Shown here piece by piece: positions 23,990-31,851 of a stretch of DNA of 35,711 nt. The first letter of the stretch is position 1. Each line of letters opens with the position of its first letter. The DNA comes from CAMDBL01 sp964498125 (lineage in GTDB: Bacteria > Pseudomonadota > Alphaproteobacteria > Rhizobiales > Hyphomicrobiaceae), in the NCBI GenBank assembly GCA_964498125.1, contig CAZCGE010000107.1, positions 1 to 35,711 on the forward strand, read 5' to 3'. Both the position numbers and the translations under genes were made by a program. The notes under the pieces were generated by a model. It made no database searches, was not told the DNA's origin, and worked only from the letters and a program-made list of their open reading frames with translations.

Positions 23990-25180
23990 TCAAGCGATCT
24001 CGAACAATCCGGCCGCACCCATGCCGGTGCCCACGCACATGGTGACAACGGCATACTTGACGCCGCGGCGCTTGCCCTCGATCAGCGCGTGGCCGGTCAA
24101 CCGCGATCCGGTCGCACCATAGGGGTGGCCGACGGCGATGGCGCCGCCGTTGACGTTGAGGCGGTCGTTCGGGATGCCGAGCTTGTCGCGGCAGTAGAGA
24201 ACCTGCACGGCGAAGGCTTCGTTCAGCTCCCACAGGCCGATGTCGGAGACTTTCAGGCCGGCGCGCGCCAGTAGCTTCGGCACGGCGTAGACGGGACCGA
24301 TGCCCATCTCGTCGGGCTCACAGCCGGCCACCGCGAAGCCGCGGAAATATCCGAGCGGTTTCAGGCCGCGTTTCTCAGCCAGCTTGGCGTCCATGACAAC
24401 ACAGGCGGAAGCGCCGTCCGAGAACTGACTGGCGTTACCGGCGGCAACGGTGCCGCCTTCGATCGCCGGCTTGATCTTGGCCACGCCCTCATAGGTGGTA
24501 TCGGCGCGGATGCCCTCGTCGGATTTCAGCACCACCTCCTCTTCCCAGGTGCGCACGATGGCCTTCTTGTCGTTCATCTCGACCATGGTCATGGTGGTGG
24601 TGAACGGCACGATCTCGGCATCGAACCTGCCGCCCTGGCGTGCGGCGGCTGCCCGCCGCTGGCTCTCGACGCCGAACTCGTCCTGCACCTGCCGCCCGAT
24701 GGCATACCGCTTGGCCACCGTCTCGGCCGTTTTCAGCATCGGCCAGTAGACCTCGGGCTTGTTCTCGACCAGCCAATCATCCGTGAACCGATGTTGGTTC
24801 ATCTGGTTCTGCACGAGGCTGATCGATTCGACGCCGCCGGCGACGTAGGTGTCGCCCTCGCCCGTCATGATGCGCTGGGCGGCGAGCGCGATGGTCTGCA
24901 GGCCCGAGGAGCAGAAGCGGTTGACGGTCATGCCCGAGACCGTCACCGGGCAGCCAGCACGGATCGCGGCCTGGCGGGCGATGTCCCAGCCGGTCGCGCC
25001 TTCTGGATTGGCGCAGCCCAGGATGACGTCCTCGACCGCACCCGGCTCGATGCCCGCCCGCTGGACAGCGTGCGCCACGGCATGGCCGCCCAGGGTGGCG
25101 CCGTGCGTATTGTTGAGTGCGCCGCGCCAGGACTTGGCGAGGCCAGTACGGGCGGTCGAAACGATGGCGACGTCTGTCAT
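23990..25180 (-). CDS. acetyl-CoA C-acyltransferase (thiolase)
   Basis: A 396-residue thiolase that cleaves 3-ketoacyl-CoA with CoA, or condenses two acyl-CoA, in beta-oxidation and related pathways. The active site is complete: nucleophile Cys90 in VNRFCSSGLQ, His352 in GGAIAVGHPYGATG and Cys382 in MCVGTGMGAAG. The ELNEAFAVQ motif is also present. The ATG at 25180 has GGAGGAG 6-12 bases upstream; a longer reading to 25252 runs into the palindromic repeat. The neighbouring carboxymuconolactone and GST genes make aromatic or acyl-CoA catabolism a reasonable setting. Confidence 0.94.
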   Translation of the reverse strand: MTDVAIVSTARTGLAKSWRGALNNTHGATLGGHAVAHAVQRAGIEPGAVEDVILGCANPEGATGWDIARQAAIRAGCPVTVSGMTVNRFCSSGLQTIALAAQRIMTGEGDTYVAGGVESISLVQNQMNQHRFTDDWLVENKPEVYWPMLKTAETVAKRYAIGRQVQDEFGVESQRRAAAARQGGRFDAEIVPFTTTMTMVEMNDKKAIVRTWEEEVVLKSDEGIRADTTYEGVAKIKPAIEGGTVAAGNASQFSDGASACVVMDAKLAEKRGLKPLGYFRGFAVAGCEPDEMGIGPVYAVPKLLARAGLKVSDIGLWELNEAFAVQVLYCRDKLGIPNDRLNVNGGAIAVGHPYGATGSRLTGHALIEGKRRGVKYAVVTMCVGTGMGAAGLFEIA

Positions 25181-25205
25181 GGCGGCTCCTCCAGCGGGTG
25201 ATGCT

Positions 25206-25273
25206 GGGGTCAGACCCCTCACATCGGTCAGCGATCGTCCAGCCGCGGCCATTCATGTGAGGGGTCTGACCCC
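25206..25273. repeat. GGGGTCAGACCC palindromic element 1 (paired arms)
   Basis: A perfect 19-bp inverted repeat. GGGGTCAGACCCCTCACAT (25206-25224) and its complement (25255-25273) flank a 30-base centre. It lies between the divergent thiolase and oxidoreductase genes. It shares its core with elements 2-4. Confidence 0.85.
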
Positions 25274-25461
25274 GATCGCGGCGGCAAGGCTGGCCGGATT
25301 GTAACGCGTGGTTGGCGCTTGTCGACCCACGCCACGATAGCCCTGCACGCCGGCCGTGGCACTTGACGTGACACACCCTGTCGGGCCCTCATGCGACCGA
25401 CGACGCCAATGTCGCCGAGGCGTTGCCGATCAATCAACAGCAATAACGAGGAGCGCCTGCT

Positions 25462-26469
25462 ATGATTCGCGCCGCGGTTACCGGCCTTGGCTGGTGGGGC
25501 AAGCACATGATCCGCCGCATGAAGGACGCCGATGGCGATCTCAGGATCGTCAAGGCGATCGACATGAACCCGGCGCAAGGCGCGTTCGCCATCGAAAACG
25601 GCGTGCCCTTCGAATCCGATTTCGCCAAGGCCATCACCGATCCAAACATCGACGCGGTGATCTTGTGCACGCCGCATGGCTTGCATACCCAGCAAGTCGC
25701 CATGGTGGCGGCCGCCGGCAAGCACTGTTTTTGCGAAAAGCCGCTGGCGTTGACGCGCGCCGACGCCGAAGCATCGGTCGCCGCGTGCAAGAAGGCCGGC
25801 GTGCAGCTCGGCATCGGCCATGAGCGGCGCTACGAACTGGCGATCGAAGAGGCCCGCAAGATCGTGCTCAGCGGCGCACTCGGCACCATCATGCACGTCG
25901 AGGCGACCTTCAACCACGACAAGCTCGCCAATGTGCCCGACGGCGACTGGCGCATGAACCCGAAGGATGCGCCAGCCGCCGGCATGACCGGCATGGGCGT
26001 GCATCTGACCGATCTCTACCTGGAGATGTTCGGGCCGATCGTCGAGGTCTATGCGGCGACCACCAGCCGCGTGAAATACAAGGAGAACGGCGACGTCGTC
26101 TCCGCCATCCTGCGCTTCGAGTCGGGCGCCACCGGCTACTTCAACGCCGTGCTCGTCACGGCGCTGTACAACACGCTGACGGTGTTTGGCGAGCACGGCT
26201 GGCTGGAAATCGTCAACGAGACGCATCCCGATACACCGGGCCCGGCGCATCTCACCGTGCAGATGCGTGACGGCAAGCGCGAGACCCGAACCTTGCAATG
26301 GATCGATACGGTGAGGGCCAACCTGGAAGCCTTCGGCCGCGCCTGCGAGGGCAAGGGTCAGTACCGTTTCACCGACGTGCAGAAAATCGGCAACGCCGCC
26401 GTGCTCGAAGCCGTCGCCAAATCGGTTGCCATCAAGACGCCGGTGAAGATAGAGCCGATCCGGGTGTGA
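25462..26469 (+). CDS. Gfo/Idh/MocA family NAD(P)-dependent oxidoreductase
   Basis: A 335-residue oxidoreductase. The Rossmann motif is GLGWWG (residues 8-13), and the family's EKP motif is CEKPLAL (92-94, the Lys being catalytic). A C-terminal alpha/beta domain follows, with GMGVHLTDLYLEMFGP supplying the conserved substrate-site Asp/His region. Members oxidise or reduce sugars, inositols and related alcohols; the substrate here is not predictable. GAGGAG lies about 8 bases before the ATG. It is flanked on both sides by GGGGTCAGACCC elements. Confidence 0.92.
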   Translation: MIRAAVTGLGWWGKHMIRRMKDADGDLRIVKAIDMNPAQGAFAIENGVPFESDFAKAITDPNIDAVILCTPHGLHTQQVAMVAAAGKHCFCEKPLALTRADAEASVAACKKAGVQLGIGHERRYELAIEEARKIVLSGALGTIMHVEATFNHDKLANVPDGDWRMNPKDAPAAGMTGMGVHLTDLYLEMFGPIVEVYAATTSRVKYKENGDVVSAILRFESGATGYFNAVLVTALYNTLTVFGEHGWLEIVNETHPDTPGPAHLTVQMRDGKRETRTLQWIDTVRANLEAFGRACEGKGQYRFTDVQKIGNAAVLEAVAKSVAIKTPVKIEPIRV

Positions 26470-26483
26470 GGTTTCCGGTGCAT

Positions 26484-26510
26484 GGGGTCAGACCCTGCGG
26501 GTCTGACCCC
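26484..26510. repeat. GGGGTCAGACCC palindromic element 2
   Basis: GGGGTCAGACCC and GGGTCTGACCCC are separated by TGC, a perfect 12-bp hairpin 14 bases after the oxidoreductase stop. It is preceded by CCGGTGCAT, nearly identical to the flank of element 3. Confidence 0.88.
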
Positions 26511-26576
26511 AGGTTCGACGCATATTGGAAACGATTTCTGCACCGGCAAGCTGGCGATACTGCGACGTCGGTGCAT

Positions 26577-26603
26577 GGGGTCAGACCCGCAGGGTCTGAC
26601 CCC
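26577..26603. repeat. GGGGTCAGACCC palindromic element 3
   Basis: The same 12-bp arms with loop GCA, 93 bases after element 2 and preceded by TCGGTGCAT. It lies just past the 3' end of the minus-strand GST gene, so elements 2 and 3 sit between two convergent gene ends. Confidence 0.88.
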
Positions 26604-26623
26604 GACCGCTGACCCCAACCGCC

Positions 26624-27274
26624 CTACGCCTTCGGCGCATCTGACTGTTTTCGCGGATGGGCATTGGCGAAGGCTGGCTCAGCCATGCAGGTGTCGAAGA
26701 TGCGCTTGATGGTCGGGAACTGGGCGATGTCGTTGCCGAACAGCTGGAAGCCGATCGATTGCGCCACCGTGCAGATGTCGGCGAACGTGACGGTGTCGCC
26801 GTGGCAGTAGATGCCGGTGGCCGGGTTGCCGGCGAGGTTCTCCTCCACCGCCTTCATGCCGGCCGTGGTGAAGTGCTTGATCCAGGCATTGCGCGTCGCC
26901 TCGTCGAGCTTCAGGTCCCGCTCGAGGTACTCGCGGATGCGCGGCACGACCAGGGGGTGGGTGTCCGACACCGTGATCTGCGAGATGCCGCGCACGCGAG
27001 CACGCCCACGCGGGTCCTTGGGCAGCAGCGGCGGGCTGGGATGCGTCTCCTCGAGGTATTCCAGGATAGCCATCGACTGGAACAGGATCGGCCCGCCATC
27101 ATCGAGCACCAGGGCCGGCACCACCATCTGCGGATTGACCGCCTGGAATTCGGGCCGGCGCTGATGTCCTGCGTGCAGATCGACGATGACCGGCTCGGCG
27201 GCGAGTCCCTTGATGTTCAGGGCGATGCGCACCCGGAGCGTCGCCAGCGAGCGCCAATAGGTATAAAGCTTCAT
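26624..27274 (-). CDS. glutathione S-transferase family, maleylacetoacetate isomerase-like
   Basis: A 216-residue GST of the zeta/MaiA type. Maleylacetoacetate isomerases use glutathione to convert maleylacetoacetate to fumarylacetoacetate in tyrosine and aromatic breakdown. The N-terminal thioredoxin-fold begins KLYTYWRSLATLRVRIALNI, followed by VNPQMVVPAL and the ILFQSMAILEYLEE glutathione-binding segment. The zeta-class SSxxxRVRIAL signature is altered: the second Ser is Leu. Substrate assignment is therefore tentative. GGGAGG abuts an ATG at 27280 but is 6 bases from the ATG at 27274, so the latter is chosen. The C-terminal helical domain is complete. Confidence 0.82.
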   Translation of the reverse strand: MKLYTYWRSLATLRVRIALNIKGLAAEPVIVDLHAGHQRRPEFQAVNPQMVVPALVLDDGGPILFQSMAILEYLEETHPSPPLLPKDPRGRARVRGISQITVSDTHPLVVPRIREYLERDLKLDEATRNAWIKHFTTAGMKAVEENLAGNPATGIYCHGDTVTFADICTVAQSIGFQLFGNDIAQFPTIKRIFDTCMAEPAFANAHPRKQSDAPKA

Positions 27275-27340
27275 CGTCATCCTCCCATCTGAATTTATTC
27301 GTCCACGTTCCACTCAACCCCTAGACCCGGAGAGGCCAGC

Positions 27341-27889
27341 ATGGCGAGAGTACCAGACATCGATGCCACCAAGCTGACAGCAGAGCAGAAGCGTGTCCAT
27401 GACATGATCGTGGCGGGGCCGCGCGGCCGCATCGCCGGCCCCTTGAACGTCTGGCTGATCAGTCCACCATTGGCCGAGCGCGCGCAAGAGCTCGGTGCCT
27501 TCTGCCGGTTCCATTCCTCGTTGTCGCCGCGGCTGTCGGAGCTGGCCATTCTGACGACCGGCGCCTTCTGGCGCGCCGGCTACGAGTGGTATGCCCATTG
27601 CAAGATCGGCATTGAGCGCGGCCTCGACCCTGTCAAGCTCGAGGTGATGCGCTCGGGCGGCACGCCGCTGTTCGACAAGGAGGACGAGGCCACGGTCTAC
27701 GCCTTCGCCAGCGAGCTGTTGGAGTCGCGGCGCGTGTCGAAGCCCAATTACGACAAAGCGGTGGCCATGTTCGGCGAGCGCGGCGCCGTCGATCTGGTCG
27801 GCATCCTCGGCTACTACTCGCTGATCTGCCTGACGATCAACGCCTTCGAGGTGAAGCCGCCGGCGCCGGAACCCGATCCGCTGCCTTGA
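27341..27889 (+). CDS. carboxymuconolactone decarboxylase family protein
   Basis: A 182-residue all-helical protein of the CMD/AhpD-like superfamily. The conserved core reads LSELAILTTGAFWRAGYEWY followed by AHCKIG (Glu82, His86, Cys87). The AhpD CxxC redox pair is missing, so peroxidase activity is unlikely, while the Glu/His residues of the decarboxylase-like group are kept. GGAGAGG precedes the ATG. It is divergent from the GST gene by 66 bases and may share a promoter region with it, consistent with a common aromatic-catabolic function. Confidence 0.85.
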   Translation: MARVPDIDATKLTAEQKRVHDMIVAGPRGRIAGPLNVWLISPPLAERAQELGAFCRFHSSLSPRLSELAILTTGAFWRAGYEWYAHCKIGIERGLDPVKLEVMRSGGTPLFDKEDEATVYAFASELLESRRVSKPNYDKAVAMFGERGAVDLVGILGYYSLICLTINAFEVKPPAPEPDPLP

Positions 27890-27927
27890 GATCGGATGAG
27901 CGCGGGGCCGTCATGTCGGTGAGGACG

Positions 27928-28052
27928 AAGGTCGGAGCGAGGCCGTCCGTCATGCCGGAGGCATGCAACGTAAGAACCTGCCGAGGTCCGACGGCGCGCG
28001 CCGAAGTTGTCGGATCTCCCCCGGATCAAGTGTCCGGGGGCGCTCCGACCTT
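27928..28052. other. nested inverted repeats between convergent genes
   Basis: A perfect 12-bp inverted repeat AAGGTCGGAGCG (27928-27939) / CGCTCCGACCTT (28041-28052) encloses about 100 bases. Inside the right end is an 8-bp hairpin CCCCCGGA/TCCGGGGG (28018-28040). It occupies the 236-base gap between the CMD-like and flavin reductase gene ends; no gene is supported. Confidence 0.6.
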
Positions 28053-28125
28053 GCTCGTATCCACCTTCTGGATTTCAATTCTGCTTGGGCATGCGCCGAT
28101 GATGATGACGTCGAGCGTCCGACCT

Positions 28126-28683
28126 TCAGATCTCGACCTGGAACTCTTTCCACAGCACCATACGCTGCTTGAGATCGATCGCTCGTCCGTCGACGGTGAA
28201 CGTGCCGTCGCCGTTGTGGTGCAAGGTGCGGCGTTCCTTGCGATCATCATCGATCGAGATCGCCACCGCCTCCAGGATGAAGAGATTGTATTTCTCGAGC
28301 AGCGCCGTATCGGCGACGCGACACTCGATATTAGCCAGGCATTCGGCGATCAGTGGCGCCGCGACCGCCTTGGCCGGCGCCGCCGTCAGCTGGAATTTCT
28401 CGAACTTGTCGATGTCCCTGCCGGAGCAGTTGCCGATATCGACAACCTTCTTCGCGAGGTCGACGGTCGGGATGGCGATGACACATTCGCCGGTTGCCCG
28501 CAACGCGTGGTAGCTGTGGTCCCAGGGGCCGATAATGCCGCCGATCAGCGGCGGCGCGTGCCGCATCATCATGTGGAAGCCCATCGTCATGATGTTCGCA
28601 CGGCCGTTGTCGGTGGTCGTCACCAGTACGATCGGGCCGGCCTCGAGCAGGCGATAGGCTTTGGCAGCGGGAACCTGTCGAAT
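28126..28683 (-). CDS. flavin reductase family protein, with apparent ATT start
   Basis: A flavin reductase-like FMN-binding split-barrel protein (185 residues from the ATT). Landmarks are VTTTDNGRANIMTMGFHMMM, GPWDHSYHALRATGECVIAI, IGNCSGRDIDKF and CRVADTALLEKYNLFILE. Family members supply reduced flavin to monooxygenases or bind FMN/heme. The conserved N-terminal strand AYRLLEAGPIVLVTT lies upstream of the first ordinary start (GTG, 28623). The only start that includes it is ATT at 28683, which has GGAGA 7 bases upstream, and an in-frame TAG lies five codons before. Either ATT is used, or the start codon has been lost by mutation or sequencing error. Starting at 28623 would delete the first core strand. 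Confidence 0.75.
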   Translation of the reverse strand: MRQVPAAKAYRLLEAGPIVLVTTTDNGRANIMTMGFHMMMRHAPPLIGGIIGPWDHSYHALRATGECVIAIPTVDLAKKVVDIGNCSGRDIDKFEKFQLTAAPAKAVAAPLIAECLANIECRVADTALLEKYNLFILEAVAISIDDDRKERRTLHHNGDGTFTVDGRAIDLKQRMVLWKEFQVEI

Positions 28684-28722
28684 GGCTTTTCTCCGGTGCT
28701 ATATGCTGACGGAGGCGGAGTT

Positions 28723-28790
28723 GGGGTCAGACCCCTCGCATCGGCGGTTGGTATTCCTGCTGCACCGGCAATGGCGAGGGGGCTGACGCC
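28723..28790. repeat. GGGGTCAGACCC element 4, degenerate right arm
   Basis: The left arm GGGGTCAGACCCCTCGCAT (28723-28741) is intact. The right arm at 28771-28790 (ATGGCGAGGGGGCTGACGCC) differs at a few positions. The arm-centre-arm layout matches element 1. It lies between the flavin reductase 5' end and the cupin 3' end. Confidence 0.75.
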
Positions 28791-28795
28791 AGCCA

Positions 28796-29143
28796 TCACG
28801 CGTAAATCAGCACCGGCTGCCCGATTGGCTTCAGGTAGAACAATTGCAACACGACAGTCTCGGTCGCGCTGGGATTGCGTCCGCAATGGATCACGTCCGG
28901 CGGGATGTAGTCACCCTGACCGGTGGTCAGCAACTTGTCGGGCTGGGTGCCGTTGGTGAACACCAGGCTGCCGGAGATGACAGTGAACCACTCGTGGCCG
29001 CCGGGGTGGGAATGGCGCTTGCCCTGCACGCCGGGCCCGCGGCGCACCACGCGCACGCCCACTTCGTGACCGGGGATGCTCGAAACCGCCTGCAAGGGAT
29101 GGATCCACGCCATCGAGTCGTCGGGCGTGCCGCTGTCGCTCAT
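28796..29143 (-). CDS. small cupin-domain protein
   Basis: A 115-residue single-domain cupin. Motif 1 is KRHSHPGGHEWFTVISGSLVF (His44, His46, Glu51 as likely metal ligands) and motif 2 is GDYIPPDVIHCGRN (His86). Such proteins are metal-dependent oxygenases, isomerases or sensors; nothing here narrows the choice. GGGAGG precedes the ATG. It is divergent from lpxD across a 288-base gap. Confidence 0.87.
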   Translation of the reverse strand: MSDSGTPDDSMAWIHPLQAVSSIPGHEVGVRVVRRGPGVQGKRHSHPGGHEWFTVISGSLVFTNGTQPDKLLTTGQGDYIPPDVIHCGRNPSATETVVLQLFYLKPIGQPVLIYA

Positions 29144-29431
29144 GGTGCCTCCCTGACCTGGCGTCTCGTGCGCCAGGGCGGTGATTGAAGCATAGCCGCG
29201 ATTGCGGGTCGAGGACCGATCCCGTCCGAGCCTGGCCCGTGCCGTCCGGCTGGACCGGCCGCGTTCAGTCGCACCGCGACGCCAAGGCTCGAACAATTCC
29301 GGTGCGACCAGATCGCAGGATGGCTTGACCAATGGGAAACCCGATGCGCAACATCGCCCATGCAGGCGTTCGGGTCCCAAGCGGGCAGGGAATGTCCCGC
29401 CTCACGCGCCATTTGACACCCAGGACTCGAC

Positions 29432-30481
29432 ATGGAGCATCCCGGTTTTTTTGAGCGGGCGGGGCCGTTTCCGCTGGCGGAAATCGCCCGTGTGACGGGG
29501 GCTGCTCTCGGCGCCGCCGATGGCGCTCGACTGATGTCCAGCGTGCGTCCGCTGATTGACGCCCAGGCCGACGACGTGGCGTTTCTGGATAATCGCAAAT
29601 ATCTGCCGGACCTGCTGAAAACCGCGGCCGGAGCCTGCTTCGTCTCCCCGTCCTTGGCCGACCGTGTACCAGCCGGCACGATTCGGTTGATCAGCGCGGT
29701 GCCCTACCGCTGCTTTGCATTGACGATGCAACTGTTTTATCCCGACGCCATGCGCTCCAAGGCGGCTGCGGCAACCACTCAGCAGGCGATCGATCCATCC
29801 GCCCGCCTCGAACCGGGTGTCGAGATCGAGCCAGGAGCCATCATCGGTCCCCAGGTGCAGATCGGCAGCGGTACACGGGTTGCCGCGGGCGCCGTGATTG
29901 GCTACCGGTGCTGTATCGGCCGGGGCTGTTTCATCGGCCCGCAGGCAACGCTGACCCACACGCTGATTGGCGACCGTGTCATCATTCACGCCGGAGTCCG
30001 CATCGGCCAGGACGGCTTCGGGTTCGCCATGGGCCCCACCGGCCATCTGAAAGTGCCGCAAATCGGTCGGGTGATCATACAAGACGACGTGGAAATCGGC
30101 GCCAACACCGCCATCGACCGTGGCGCTCTCAAGGACACGATCATTGGCGAAGGGACGAAAATTGATAATCTGGTACAGATAGGGCACAACGTCGTCATTG
30201 GCCGGCATTGCGTCATCGTTGGACAAGTCGGCATCGCTGGCTCCGCCGAGTTGGGCGATTTTGTCATCATGGGCGGACAGGCTGGCCTGGTGGGCCACGT
30301 CAAGGTCGGTGCCGGCGCGCAAATTGCCGGAGGCTCGCACGCCAAGGACGATGTGCCGGCCGGGGCGCGCGTCGCGGGAACGCCCGCCAAGCCCTTCAAG
30401 GAATGGGGCCGCGAGCTGGCGGCGGTCAGCCGGCTCGCCCGGCGCGGGACAAAGCCCACGGGCGGCTCAGACGGCCACTAA
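29432..30481 (+). CDS. lpxD: UDP-3-O-(3-hydroxyacyl)glucosamine N-acyltransferase LpxD
   Basis: LpxD adds the N-linked hydroxyacyl chain from acyl-ACP to UDP-3-O-acylglucosamine, the third step of lipid A synthesis. The 349-residue protein has the N-terminal uridine-binding domain (FFERAGPFPLAEIARVTGA, VAFLDNRKYL) and then left-handed beta-helix hexapeptide repeats from about residue 115. It includes HAGVRIGQDGFGFA and the catalytic-His segment VQIGHNVVIG. The C-terminal helix has KPFKEWGRELAAVSRL. It heads the lpxD-fabZ-lpxA-lpxI-lpxB operon. bamA, its usual upstream neighbour, is absent. Confidence 0.96.
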   Translation: MEHPGFFERAGPFPLAEIARVTGAALGAADGARLMSSVRPLIDAQADDVAFLDNRKYLPDLLKTAAGACFVSPSLADRVPAGTIRLISAVPYRCFALTMQLFYPDAMRSKAAAATTQQAIDPSARLEPGVEIEPGAIIGPQVQIGSGTRVAAGAVIGYRCCIGRGCFIGPQATLTHTLIGDRVIIHAGVRIGQDGFGFAMGPTGHLKVPQIGRVIIQDDVEIGANTAIDRGALKDTIIGEGTKIDNLVQIGHNVVIGRHCVIVGQVGIAGSAELGDFVIMGGQAGLVGHVKVGAGAQIAGGSHAKDDVPAGARVAGTPAKPFKEWGRELAAVSRLARRGTKPTGGSDGH

Positions 30482-30535
30482 GGGCGCCATGACGATCAGG
30501 AGATGGACGGCCCGGCATGGCCGGGAATTGGGAGC

Positions 30536-31045
30536 ATGACGGACATGGACGGCACGAAATCGAAGTCGGAACTGGGCACAGCGGACATCATGCGCGTGAT
30601 GAAGCTGCTGCCGCACCGTTATCCCATGCTGCTGCTGGACCGCATCTATGACATGGACGGCGACACGAGCTGCATCGGCGTCAAGAATGTCACGATAAAC
30701 GAGCCGTTTTTCCGCGGCCATTTTCCACAATTCCCTGTGATGCCGGGCGTGTTGATCATCGAAGGTTTGGCGCAGACCGCGGGCGCGCTGTGCGTGCATA
30801 GCCTGGGCGAGGGCTACAAGGCCGAGCTCGTCTATTTCATGGGGATCGACAACGCCAAGTTCCGCAAGCCCGTTGTGCCCGGCGATCAGCTCCACTATCA
30901 CGTGCGCAAGATCCGCAACCGCGGCCGCGTCTGGCGCTTCTACGGCGAAGCCAAGGTCAACGGCCAGGTGGCGGCGGAGGCGGAGATCAGTGCCATGCTG
31001 GCCGATACCGCCGAGGCCCGGGCCTTTGCGAGCAAGAATGGCTGA
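30536..31045 (+). CDS. fabZ: 3-hydroxyacyl-ACP dehydratase FabZ
   Basis: FabZ dehydrates 3-hydroxyacyl-ACP in fatty-acid elongation and competes with LpxA/LpxD for hydroxyacyl-ACP. The 169-residue hot-dog protein shows LLPHRYPMLLLDRI, then NEPFFRGHFPQFPVMPGVLIIEG, with the catalytic His in GHFP and Glu in the IIEGLAQTAG helix. The start is uncertain: ATG at 30536 is chosen by comparison with family length. ATGs at 30503 and 30545 are possible, and the GGGAG site is better spaced from 30545. It overlaps lpxA by eight bases. Confidence 0.95.
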   Translation: MTDMDGTKSKSELGTADIMRVMKLLPHRYPMLLLDRIYDMDGDTSCIGVKNVTINEPFFRGHFPQFPVMPGVLIIEGLAQTAGALCVHSLGEGYKAELVYFMGIDNAKFRKPVVPGDQLHYHVRKIRNRGRVWRFYGEAKVNGQVAAEAEISAMLADTAEARAFASKNG

Positions 31046-31844
31046 CATCCAGGTTCACGCGACGGCGATTGTCGACAAGGATGCCAAGCTGGGGCGTGGC
31101 GTCCGGATCGGCCCGTTCTGCATGGTCGGCGCCGGCGTCGAGCTGGGCGAGGAGTGCGAACTCATCAGCCATGCCGTCGTCGCCGGCGCCACCAGCATCG
31201 GCGCGCGCACGCGCATCTTCCCGTTTGCGTCCATTGGCCATCAGCCGCAAGATCTCAAGTTCAAGGGCGAGGCCTCGACGCTGACCATTGGTGACGACTG
31301 CATCATTCGCGAAGGCGTCACGATGAACCCCGGCACGGCCGGTGGCGGGCTAGTCACCACGGTCGGCGACCGCTGCGCATTCCTGGCCAACAGCCATGTC
31401 GGCCACGACTGCCGCATCGGCAACGGCGTGATCTTCTCCAACAACGTCATGCTGGCCGGGCACTGCACCGTCGGTGATTTCGCCATCCTGGGTGGTGGCG
31501 CAGCCGTGATTCAGTTCGCGCGCGTCGGCGCACATTCCTTTCTCGGTGGCATGTCCGCCCTCGAGAACGATCTCATTCCCTACGGCATGGCGGTGGGCAA
31601 TCGCGCCTACTTGTCGGGCCTCAATATCATCGGCCTGCAGCGGCGCAGCTTCCCGCGCGAGCAGATCCACGCGCTGCGCCGCGCCTATCGCCTGCTGTTT
31701 GCCGCCGAGGGCACGCTGATGGAGCGGGTCGAGGACGTCTCGGCGGAATTCAAGGACCATCCGATCGTCACCGAGATCATCGATTTCATCCGCGCCGGCG
31801 GCAAGCGCTCGATCTGCACGCCGACGCCGTCAGGCAGCACCTGA
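31038..31844 (+). CDS. lpxA: acyl-ACP--UDP-N-acetylglucosamine O-acyltransferase LpxA
   Basis: LpxA catalyses the first lipid A step, moving a 3-hydroxyacyl chain from ACP to UDP-GlcNAc. The 268-residue protein is a left-handed beta-helix of hexapeptide repeats (IQVHATAIVDKDAKLGRGV onward). The catalytic histidine region is NSHVGHDCRIGN, the GGMSALENDLIPYGMAVGNR segment is typical, and a C-terminal helical domain follows (RRSFPREQIHALRRAYRLLF). Its ATG overlaps the 3' end of fabZ, so translation is coupled. Confidence 0.96.
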   Translation: MADIQVHATAIVDKDAKLGRGVRIGPFCMVGAGVELGEECELISHAVVAGATSIGARTRIFPFASIGHQPQDLKFKGEASTLTIGDDCIIREGVTMNPGTAGGGLVTTVGDRCAFLANSHVGHDCRIGNGVIFSNNVMLAGHCTVGDFAILGGGAAVIQFARVGAHSFLGGMSALENDLIPYGMAVGNRAYLSGLNIIGLQRRSFPREQIHALRRAYRLLFAAEGTLMERVEDVSAEFKDHPIVTEIIDFIRAGGKRSICTPTPSGST

Positions 31845-31851
31845 AACCGCA

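Noticed and set aside
17470..27889. Nicotine degradation cluster
   Set aside because: Only the hydrolase resembles a nicotine-pathway enzyme; no hydroxylase or other diagnostic genes are present.
25206..28790. Integrated insertion sequence or prophage
   Set aside because: Palindromes are present but no transposase, integrase or phage structural gene was found in any frame.
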